Shown piece by piece: positions 49,057-56,661 of a stretch of DNA of 58,850 nt. Below the pieces are notes generated by a model that worked only from the letters and a program-made list of their open reading frames with translations, was not told the origin of the DNA and did no database searches. The first letter of the stretch is position 1. Each line of letters opens with the position of its first letter. Origin of the DNA: an uncultured Clostridium sp. (lineage in GTDB: Bacteria > Bacillota > Clostridia > Lachnospirales > Lachnospiraceae); the NCBI GenBank assembly GCA_938036545.1, contig CALHQJ010000089.1:1-58850 (forward strand). The letters are read 5' to 3'. A program made the translations under genes and the position numbers.

Positions 49057-51408
49057 TTATATTTTCTTTAATTTGGCAAAAGACGCAAACATTTTCCGGA
49101 CTCCGGCTGTATCAAACTGAACGGTTACTTCAAAATCCTTTCCACCGTCTTTTATCTCTGTAACTGTTCCGTCCCCAAATTTAATGTGGTGAACCCGATC
49201 TCCTTCCCCATAATCCAGAGACGATGATTTTTCCACAGTAAATGCTTTTCCAAATGCAGGTTTTGACACCGGAGAAGTATTTTTTGATGCATAAGCATTG
49301 TGGGAACCGGCGCTGAATCCTCCGCCAAAGCCGCCTCCCAGTGAGCCTCCGCTTCTGCCCCAGCCTCTGGAATCGCTTTCTTCTCCTGATTTTCCCCAGG
49401 CTTTGGCAGCTGTGTTTCCCCATGGAAGGCCGCTGTCGTCAAAATCATCTTCTGAACGGCTCCATTTGGATACTCTGGGTTCCAGTACTTCTTTATCCAA
49501 AAACTCTTCCGGAATTTCTTCAATAAAGCGGCTGGTTTTAGAATAGCGGGTTTCACCATTTACCATTCTCATTCTGGCTCCTGTCAGCACCAGTTCTTCC
49601 TTGGCTCTGGTGATTCCCACATAACAAAGGCGGCGTTCTTCTTCCAGTTCAGAACGGTCGTCCGAGGAAATGGACATCATTCCCGGGAAAAGACCATCTT
49701 CCATGCCTGCCAGATAAACCAGCGGAAATTCCAGTCCCTTGGCGCTGTGGAGAGTCATAAGAGTAACCCGTTCTTCCGAATCGTCCATATTGTCAATATC
49801 TGCAACCAGAGCAACTTCCTCCAAAAATTCTCCCAAAGAAGGATTTTCACTGTTTTCCTCATAGCTGACCGCTTTATTAATCAATTCTTCGATATTTTCC
49901 AGACGGGTTTCAGACTCTACTTCCCCTTCTGCCTCCAATTCTTTCCGGTATCCCGTATCTTCCATAATTGCGCCGATTAATTCCTTGATGGAATAGCCCT
50001 CTTCTGCAGCCAGCCGCCGTAAATTTTCTATCTGCTCTACAAAACCTGCGATTTTTCCAGTGGCTTTTCCAATATCCGGAATCATCCTGGCCTCTTCCAA
50101 AGCGTGATACAGGCTCATTCCATGCTGAGAAGCAAACACTGTCACTCTTCCCATGGTCGTTGCGCCAATTCCCCGTTTTGGAACATTGACAATACGCAGA
50201 ACCGCCAAATCGTCGACTCCATTAGAAATGGTTTTTAAATATGCCAGAATATCTTTAATTTCTTTTCTTTGATAGAAATTCACTCCGCCAACCAGACGAT
50301 ACGGAATGTTATGGGCAATGCATTTTTCTTCCAGCAGACGGGACTGGGCGTTTGTTCGATATAAAACTGCAATTTCTTTCCAGGATCTTCCAGTATTCTT
50401 CATAGAACGTGCAATAGCGTCTGCCTCTTCTTCCGCTGTATTATACTGGCGAACCTTGACCAGTTCTCCCTCTCCATTGGCAGTCCAGAGCGTTTTATCC
50501 TTTCTGTCTCGGTTGTGGCAAATCACCTGATTGGCTGCATTCAGAATGTTTTGGGTAGAGCGGTAATTCTGTTCCAGCTTAATCACCCTGGCGCCTGGAA
50601 AGGCTTCTTCAAAGTCCAGAATGTTGCGGACGTCCGCACCTCTGAATTTGTAAATAGACTGGTCGTCGTCTCCTACTACACAAAGATTCCGGTACTTTTT
50701 CGCCAGCAGGCTTACCAGTTTAAACTGGGCGTAGTTGGTATCCTGATACTCATCTACCATAATGTAACGGAAGCGCTCCTGATAATAATTTAAAATCTCT
50801 TCATGATTCTGAAACAATTCCACAGTCTTAACGATTAAATCGTCAAAATCTAGTGCATTATTCTTTTTTAACTCATCCTGATAAGCCTTATAAATCTGGG
50901 CAATCTTCTTTTGTCGCAGTTCATTTCCTGCATTAAGCTCCATCTCTTCCGGTGTTATCAGCTGATCCTTTGCGGAAGAAATGTGGTTTAGCATAGCTCG
51001 ATCCTTATAAAGCTTTGTATCTACATCCAGCTTCTTTAAGACCTGTTTCATTAAAGTTTTCTGATCGTCGCTGTCATATATGGTAAAATTACCGGAATAT
51101 CCCAGAGCCTCTATATGACGGCGTAAAATCCGTACACAGGAAGAATGGAAAGTACTAACCCAAATGCTTTCTGCCCCAAAGCCTACCAGCTTGTCAACAC
51201 GTTCCCGCATCTCCCCCGCTGCCTTATTGGTAAAGGTTATAGCCATAATATTCCAGGGATTTACCCCTTTTTCCTCTATCAGATATACGATTCGGTGGGT
51301 CAGAACCCTGGTTTTTCCAGAACCTGCTCCCGCCAGAACCAGAAGCGGACCCTCTGTACAGAACACTGCCTCCTTCTGGGCCGGATTTAATGTATCATAA
51401 ATACTCAT
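49057..51408 (-). CDS. pcrA: ATP-dependent DNA helicase PcrA (UvrD type)
   Basis: 783 residues. Walker A GAGSGKTRVLTHRI (~27-40), motif Ia TFTNKAAGEMRERV, motif II VDEYQDTNYAQF, motif III GDDDQSIYKFRGAD, motif IV EQNYRS, motif V TLMTLHSAKGLEFP and motif VI YVGITRAKEEL. The C-terminus (~640-783) holds a Gly/Ser-rich linker then HHIKFGDGTVTEI, the RNA polymerase-binding Tudor-like domain of PcrA. It unwinds DNA 3' to 5' in repair and rolling-circle replication. Confidence 0.96.
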   Translation of the reverse strand: MSIYDTLNPAQKEAVFCTEGPLLVLAGAGSGKTRVLTHRIVYLIEEKGVNPWNIMAITFTNKAAGEMRERVDKLVGFGAESIWVSTFHSSCVRILRRHIEALGYSGNFTIYDSDDQKTLMKQVLKKLDVDTKLYKDRAMLNHISSAKDQLITPEEMELNAGNELRQKKIAQIYKAYQDELKKNNALDFDDLIVKTVELFQNHEEILNYYQERFRYIMVDEYQDTNYAQFKLVSLLAKKYRNLCVVGDDDQSIYKFRGADVRNILDFEEAFPGARVIKLEQNYRSTQNILNAANQVICHNRDRKDKTLWTANGEGELVKVRQYNTAEEEADAIARSMKNTGRSWKEIAVLYRTNAQSRLLEEKCIAHNIPYRLVGGVNFYQRKEIKDILAYLKTISNGVDDLAVLRIVNVPKRGIGATTMGRVTVFASQHGMSLYHALEEARMIPDIGKATGKIAGFVEQIENLRRLAAEEGYSIKELIGAIMEDTGYRKELEAEGEVESETRLENIEELINKAVSYEENSENPSLGEFLEEVALVADIDNMDDSEERVTLMTLHSAKGLEFPLVYLAGMEDGLFPGMMSISSDDRSELEEERRLCYVGITRAKEELVLTGARMRMVNGETRYSKTSRFIEEIPEEFLDKEVLEPRVSKWSRSEDDFDDSGLPWGNTAAKAWGKSGEESDSRGWGRSGGSLGGGFGGGFSAGSHNAYASKNTSPVSKPAFGKAFTVEKSSSLDYGEGDRVHHIKFGDGTVTEIKDGGKDFEVTVQFDTAGVRKMFASFAKLKKI

Positions 51409-51662
51409 AACTAACTCCTTGATCGTGATTATACAATTACTAAATTGCTAAAATCATATTATACCATAACGGCCCTGCTTCGACTACTATTTTTGTGTAC
51501 GGCATATGTGGATGTTTCCAATCATATCATTACCATTTTTTCCAAAATTAAGAATTTCTTAATAATCTATTTAAAGAACATTCAAACATTCAGCCTCTTC
51601 CTGTGCTATACTAAGACCATAAGAAATGCAGTCAATCCTGAATCCTTTTGAAATCAAAATTC

Positions 51663-51712
51663 GGAAAAAAAGCAAAGTCTCGTACCCCATCACATACGAG
51701 GCTTTTTTTCCG
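51663..51712. terminator. Hairpin with T tracts on both strands
   Basis: CTCGTA pairs with TACGAG and GGAAAAAAAGC with GCTTTTTTTCC, with an AAAGT bulge. Upstream on the plus strand is an extended -10 (TGCTATACT, 51604-51612) but no -35. It may end a ~95-nt RNA or serve pcrA-side transcription. The gap 51409-51875 otherwise has no gene. Confidence 0.5.
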
Positions 51713-51752
51713 CCCATTTTTAAAACTGTGTTGACGATAACGGAACGGAAGC

Positions 51753-51812
51753 AAAAAAATAACATGGAAAGACATCACAAATCATGTGCTGGCTTTTACA
51801 TGTTATTTTTTT
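51753..51812 (-). terminator. Terminator after lysA
   Basis: AAAAAAATAACATG (51753-51766) pairs with CATGTTATTTTTTT (51799-51812), with further pairing inside. The minus strand ends in seven Ts. It lies just beyond the short repeat behind lysA. Confidence 0.7.
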
Positions 51813-51855
51813 GTAACCAGTTCAGCCGTGCGGAGATTCAAGGCTGAACTGTTAC
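51813..51855. repeat. Short copy of the palindromic repeat
   Basis: GTAACCAGTTCAGCC and GGCTGAACTGTTAC with only 14 bases between, including GTGCGGAGATTC. The terminal repeats of the family are kept while the three internal hairpins are lost. Confidence 0.75.
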
Positions 51856-51875
51856 TTTATCTGTTACTTTATCTG

Positions 51876-53147
51876 TTATTTTCCGTATTCTTTCATTACG
51901 TTACAAAAATCAAATGTAGCAAAATAATCTTTTGGAGTTTCAGCCCGCCGGATCATCTGAACCGTACCGTCTTCCTTCAGCAATATTTCTGCTGATTTCA
52001 GTTTGCCGTTATAATTATATCCCATAGAAAAACCATGAGCGCCGGTATCGTGAATAACCAGATAGTCTCCCATATCAATTTGAGGAAGCATTCGGTCTAT
52101 GGCAAATTTGTCATTGTTTTCACATAGGGAACCGGTAATATCATATTTATGATCGCAGGGTGCGTCTTCCTTTCCCAGCACGGTAATGTGATGGTATGCC
52201 CCGTACATGGCAGGGCGCATCAGGTTCACCGCACAGGCATCCACTCCGATATATTCTTTGTGGGTGTGCTTCTCGTGAATGGCCTTTGTCACCAGACAGC
52301 CGTAAGGTCCTAACATAAACCGGCCCAGCTCTGTGTAGATTTCCACGTCTCCCATTCCTGCCGGAATCAGGACTTCTTCATAAACTTTGCGGACTCCTTC
52401 GCCGATTGCATAAATATCGTTAGGCTCCTGCTCCGGACGGTAAGGGATTCCAATTCCGCCAGACAGGTTAATAAACTTAATATGCGCTCCTGTCTTTTGA
52501 TGGAGCTCTACAGCCAGTTCAAACAACACTTTTGCCAGCATTGGATAATACTCATTGGTTACCGTATTGCTGGCTAAGAAAGCATGGATTCCGAAATCCT
52601 TAGCGCCTTTCTCTTTTAAAATGGAAAAGGCCTCGAAAATCTGCTCGGTCGTCATGCCGTATTTTGCATCGCCCGGATTGTCCATAATATCATTACTGAT
52701 CTTAAAGACTCCCCCTGGATTATACCGGCAGCTAATTGTTTCCGGAATGTATCCCAATGTTTCTTCCAGACAGGAAATATGGGTAATATCGTCTAAATTA
52801 ATAATGGCGCCCAGCTTTTCCGCAAAAGCAAACTCTTCCGGCGGCGTATCATTGGAGGAAAACATAATGTCATGGCCGGAAAAGCCGCAGGCATCCGACA
52901 TCATAAGCTCTGTCATAGACGAGCAGTCTGTGCCGCAGCCATACTCCTTTAAAATATTCAAAATAAATGGATTGGGAGTTGCTTTTACTGCAAAATATTC
53001 CCGATAACCCTTATTCCAGGAAAACGCTTCTTTTAACTTTCTTGCATTTTCCCGAATTCCAGCTTCATCATACAGATGGAAGGGCGTCGGATATGCCTGG
53101 GCAATTCCCTCTGCCTGCTCTAAACTTACAAATGGTTTCTTTTCCAT
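51876..53147 (-). CDS. lysA: Diaminopimelate decarboxylase
   Basis: 423 residues, fold-III PLP decarboxylase. YFAVKATPNPFILNILKEYGCGTDCSS carries the PLP Lys; INLSGGIGIPYRPEQEPND is the Gly loop for the phosphate; CENNDKFAIDRMLPQIDMGDYLVIHDTGAHGFSMGYNYNG is the C-terminal active-site block. It makes lysine from meso-diaminopimelate. Somewhat divergent from the standard LysA; other amino acid decarboxylases of this fold are possible. It is last in the operon with pyk, 14 bases apart. Confidence 0.85.
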   Translation of the reverse strand: MEKKPFVSLEQAEGIAQAYPTPFHLYDEAGIRENARKLKEAFSWNKGYREYFAVKATPNPFILNILKEYGCGTDCSSMTELMMSDACGFSGHDIMFSSNDTPPEEFAFAEKLGAIINLDDITHISCLEETLGYIPETISCRYNPGGVFKISNDIMDNPGDAKYGMTTEQIFEAFSILKEKGAKDFGIHAFLASNTVTNEYYPMLAKVLFELAVELHQKTGAHIKFINLSGGIGIPYRPEQEPNDIYAIGEGVRKVYEEVLIPAGMGDVEIYTELGRFMLGPYGCLVTKAIHEKHTHKEYIGVDACAVNLMRPAMYGAYHHITVLGKEDAPCDHKYDITGSLCENNDKFAIDRMLPQIDMGDYLVIHDTGAHGFSMGYNYNGKLKSAEILLKEDGTVQMIRRAETPKDYFATFDFCNVMKEYGK

Positions 53148-53161
53148 AGTCTATACCTCAA

Positions 53162-54595
53162 TTAAATGGAAACAACTCTCATAATATTGGTCTGTGCTGC
53201 CGGCTGATGACGGTTTGCAAAACTTACCACACCTGCAGTAACAACTGCTAAGTCACCACTCTTTAATAACTCCATCTCTTTCAGTTCGTCGATGGAAGAC
53301 TCAATCAGTTCATCCGTAGAGTCTGCACGGCGGGACCAAATCGGTTTTACCCCCCAGTAAATCATCATCTGACGCACAACAGACATGCTGGGAGACATTC
53401 CCATAATGTGTGCTGCCGGGCGCCACTTAGACAGCATTCTGGCTGTGAACCCGCTGATGGTAGGGGTTACAATTGCAGCAGCTCCCAGTTCATGTGCTGT
53501 GGATACAGACGCATAACATACTGCGCCGGACACGTTCTGATTATTGTTAGCATGAACTTTTCTTCTGCGGTAATCAGAATAATCCAGATGGGACTCAGTG
53601 TCTTCAATAATCTGAACCATCATCCTTAATGCTTCAATTGGATATTTACCCATAGCGGTTTCGCCGGACAGCATAACTACGTCTGTACCGTCATATACGG
53701 CATTGGCAACGTCTGTTACCTCGGCACGGGTTGGTCTTGGATTACGAATCATGGAATCCAGCATCTGGGTTGCGGTAATAACTACCTTTCCAGCTTCATT
53801 ACACTTGTTAATAATCTGCTTCTGAACATAAGGAATCTTCTGAGCCGGAATCTCTACGCCCAAATCGCCTCTTGCAACCATAATGCCGTCGCTGACTTCG
53901 ATAATTTCATCCAGATTTTCCAGTCCTTCTGCATTTTCAATCTTGGAAATAATCTGAATGGTAGAACCTGCATCTTCCAACATCTGACGAATCTCACGGA
54001 TTGCATCCGGAGTGCGGACAAAGGAAGCTGCAATAAAATCAAAGCCTTCTTTAATGGCAAAACGAATATCTTCTTTATCCTTATCGGTTAAAGCCGGAAG
54101 CTTAATCTTTACATTGGGAACGTTTACGCCTTTTCTCTCTCCCAATTCGCCGCCATTAATAACGGTACAGACAATCTCTTCCCCGTTAACCTCTTTTACT
54201 TCTAATTCAATCAGGCCGTCATCAATCAAAATCTTGTTTCCGGCTGCAACATCTTCGTTCAGTCCGTCATAATTAATGTGCCCGATCTGGTTATCTCCCT
54301 CAATCTCACGGGTAGTAAGGGTATAAGTCTGGCCTGCCTCCAAAGCAACCTTCTGATGATCCTTCAGCAGTCCGGTACGGATTTCCGGTCCCTTGGTATC
54401 TAAAAGCGCTGCGATTGGGCGGCCTACTTCCTTACGTACTGTTTTCAGCAGTTCCAGACGCCCTTTGTGTTCTGCATAGCTGCCATGAGAGAAATTAAAG
54501 CGGGCTACATCCATCTGGTTCATAGCCAGCCCCTTCATAATCTCATAATTGTCCGTATTGGGCCCCATAGTACAAATAATTTTTGTTTTTTTCAC
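53162..54595 (-). CDS. pyk: Pyruvate kinase
   Basis: 477 residues from the GTG at 54595; the frame opens at a TTG inside the GGAGG site and is trimmed. KTKIICTMGPNTDNYE, ARFNFSHGSY, LLDTKGPEIRTG, IISKIENAEGLENLDEI with the catalytic Lys, and VARGDLGVEIP are the family's blocks. It makes pyruvate and ATP from PEP and ADP. It lacks the C-terminal PEP-utiliser-like extra domain found in Bacillus PykA. Confidence 0.97.
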   Translation of the reverse strand: MKKTKIICTMGPNTDNYEIMKGLAMNQMDVARFNFSHGSYAEHKGRLELLKTVRKEVGRPIAALLDTKGPEIRTGLLKDHQKVALEAGQTYTLTTREIEGDNQIGHINYDGLNEDVAAGNKILIDDGLIELEVKEVNGEEIVCTVINGGELGERKGVNVPNVKIKLPALTDKDKEDIRFAIKEGFDFIAASFVRTPDAIREIRQMLEDAGSTIQIISKIENAEGLENLDEIIEVSDGIMVARGDLGVEIPAQKIPYVQKQIINKCNEAGKVVITATQMLDSMIRNPRPTRAEVTDVANAVYDGTDVVMLSGETAMGKYPIEALRMMVQIIEDTESHLDYSDYRRRKVHANNNQNVSGAVCYASVSTAHELGAAAIVTPTISGFTARMLSKWRPAAHIMGMSPSMSVVRQMMIYWGVKPIWSRRADSTDELIESSIDELKEMELLKSGDLAVVTAGVVSFANRHQPAAQTNIMRVVSI

Positions 54596-54644
54596 TTTCT
54601 TTACCTCCAAACTTTAATCGGGCATCTTTTATCGCCTGCGTTTC

Positions 54645-55472
54645 CTACTGGGTACTGCCTTTTGTAACATGCTGATGGGTATATAAGTGATCCTGACAAT
54701 ACTCATAATTCCCCTCACATTTGGAACAGTAACGGAATTCCATGCCAGGTCCGTCCAGTTCTGTCCTGCCGCAGACCGCACACTTGTGCCGGGTTCTGCC
54801 TTGAGGCTTCATCTGAACCTGGTTTTTGAAATCTCGCTTTCTCTTTACTTCCTTTGGATTGATTTTATTGTAATTCCTTGTAAGTAAAAAGAACAGAATC
54901 ACATTGGCCATAGTCAGGCCGATTTCGATTCTCGTTACCAGATTTCCTGCAATCAGATAATACAGATAAACCGCTCCTTCTGCTACAGCCAGCCACTTGG
55001 CCTTCACAGGGATCAGAAACATCAGCAAAAATTCCACATCCGGAAATGTCAGGGCAAAAGCAAAAAACAGAGAAAAGTCCAGCGCTACCGGCAGCAGCCT
55101 TGGACTGACTCCAAAAAACAGGGTAATGATAATCTCTGCCAGCACATGGCCGATAATTCCCAACAGAAAATATGCATTAAACCGGAATGCCCCCCAGACT
55201 CTTTCCAGGGTCTGTCCCATGGAATAGTACAGGTACAGGGCTAAAATTCCAAAGAAAATTCCGTCTACCGGCGGATAGCATAAAAATGTAATAATCCGCC
55301 AAATCTGTCCATGGAGAATTGCATAACCGTCTAAACTCAGATACCGGTAATAAATCATGGGATTTACCAGGGAAACAATCAGGCCTATGCCATACATGAT
55401 TACCATATACTGCATCAGGTTGGGGATTGCATATTTTCCATATTTGCGTTCCAGCTTATAAAAAAATTTCAT
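54645..55472 (-). CDS. Rhomboid-like membrane protein with zinc ribbon
   Basis: 275 residues. Five or six membrane segments (~20-205) in rhomboid order, with GQIWRIITFLCYPP (rhomboids have WR-x2-T-x2-F-x-H) and FNAYFLLGIIGHVLAEI, but the GxSG catalytic Ser is absent, so it looks proteolytically dead. The cytosolic tail (~205-275) is basic and then has CAVCGRTELDG, YCSKCEGNYEYC and HLYTHQH, a zinc-binding arrangement. It starts 12 bases after corA ends and precedes pyk. Function unknown. Confidence 0.75.
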   Translation of the reverse strand: MKFFYKLERKYGKYAIPNLMQYMVIMYGIGLIVSLVNPMIYYRYLSLDGYAILHGQIWRIITFLCYPPVDGIFFGILALYLYYSMGQTLERVWGAFRFNAYFLLGIIGHVLAEIIITLFFGVSPRLLPVALDFSLFFAFALTFPDVEFLLMFLIPVKAKWLAVAEGAVYLYYLIAGNLVTRIEIGLTMANVILFFLLTRNYNKINPKEVKRKRDFKNQVQMKPQGRTRHKCAVCGRTELDGPGMEFRYCSKCEGNYEYCQDHLYTHQHVTKGSTQ

Positions 55473-55484
55473 TTGATTCTCCTA

Positions 55485-56426
55485 TTAAAACAAGTCTTTC
55501 TTTGAAAAAAACCAGGCAATTATCAGGCAGGCCACTGCAGAACACCCAATAATGATACCAAACCCGTAAGGATGCTGTGCAAAAGGCATTCCCTGTATGT
55601 TCACATTCATTCCGTAAAAGCTGGAAATCATGGTGGGAATCGACATTACAATGGTTACTGTAGTCAAAAACTTCATAACCAGGTTCTGGTTATTGGAAAT
55701 AACGGAAGCAAAGGTATCCATGGTTCCGCCTAAAATGCCGCTGTAAATATTGGCCATCTCAATAGCCTGTTTATTTTCAATAATAACGTCCTCCAGAAGA
55801 TCCGTGTCCTCCGGATACTTCTTGATTTTTTCACTGCGCATCAGCTTTTCCAGCACTACCTCGTTGGAACGAAGTGAGGTTGTAAAATACAAAAGGGACT
55901 TTTCCAGCTCTAAAAGCTCAATTAACTCCTGATTTTTTTGTGATTTGTGAAGCTGTTTTTCAATCACTTCACTCTTTTTCTCAATGACTCTCAGATATTG
56001 AAGATAAAGAGACGCATTTTTGTAAAGAACCTGCAGGATAAATCGGGTTTTCATATAAGTATGGAAGTCTCGCACGCGCCCATCCATAAATGCATTGAGC
56101 ACCGGTGTTTCTTCCAGGCACACTGTAATAATGTTGGTGTCTGTCATCACAATGCCGATAGGGATAGTCACGTACCAGTCCTTGCCGTTTCGCTCCTCAA
56201 TAGATGGAATATCTACCAGCACCAGCGAATAGTGGTCTTCTATCTCCAGACGGGAACGCTCTTCCTCATCCAGAGGCGCTCTTAAATGATCCGGATCAAT
56301 TTGAAATGTATCTGCAATCTCCAGAATTTCAGCCGCTGTCGGATCAGTCAGCGCAATCCAGGAATTTGACTCTACCTCATCCAATTGGCGGACAGTTCCT
56401 TCGTCTGTCTTAAAAATCTGAATCAT
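55485..56426 (-). CDS. corA: CorA-family divalent cation transporter
   Basis: 313 residues from the ATG at 56426 (GGAGGAAGG upstream). A large cytosolic funnel (~1-250) precedes two membrane helices near the end, with the YGMNV signature at the first one and the C-terminal KKDLF. The GMN motif is required for Mg/Co transport. First gene of the corA, rhomboid-like, pyk, lysA row. Confidence 0.93.
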   Translation of the reverse strand: MIQIFKTDEGTVRQLDEVESNSWIALTDPTAAEILEIADTFQIDPDHLRAPLDEEERSRLEIEDHYSLVLVDIPSIEERNGKDWYVTIPIGIVMTDTNIITVCLEETPVLNAFMDGRVRDFHTYMKTRFILQVLYKNASLYLQYLRVIEKKSEVIEKQLHKSQKNQELIELLELEKSLLYFTTSLRSNEVVLEKLMRSEKIKKYPEDTDLLEDVIIENKQAIEMANIYSGILGGTMDTFASVISNNQNLVMKFLTTVTIVMSIPTMISSFYGMNVNIQGMPFAQHPYGFGIIIGCSAVACLIIAWFFSKKDLF

Positions 56427-56577
56427 GCCCTTCCTCCTTTTCCTGCCCATTCCGCCCATTCTAACACTTTTACCATTATACTAACCGCCATGTTTTTTGT
56501 CAAACGAATTGCCGGATTTTATCCTGTCAGCAAAAATTTTTATGTTTTCTTTACATTTTTTTAACAGATGCTACTAA

Positions 56578-56606
56578 TTGTATTCTTTCCTATTTTATGT
56601 TAAACT
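56578..56606 (+). promoter_or_regulatory. Promoter of the activase gene
   Basis: TTGTAT (56578-56583) and TAAACT (56601-56606), 17 bases apart, about 55 bases before the start codon. Confidence 0.5.
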
Positions 56607-56661
56607 AAAGCCGATTATTGCCTAAAGGCTTTACAAAGGAGGCAGGGATTCTCCCGCAAGT

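Noticed and set aside
51571..51765. 64-residue minus-strand frame between pcrA and lysA
   Set aside because: Reads through a hairpin with T tracts, has no ribosome site and a composition unlike a protein.
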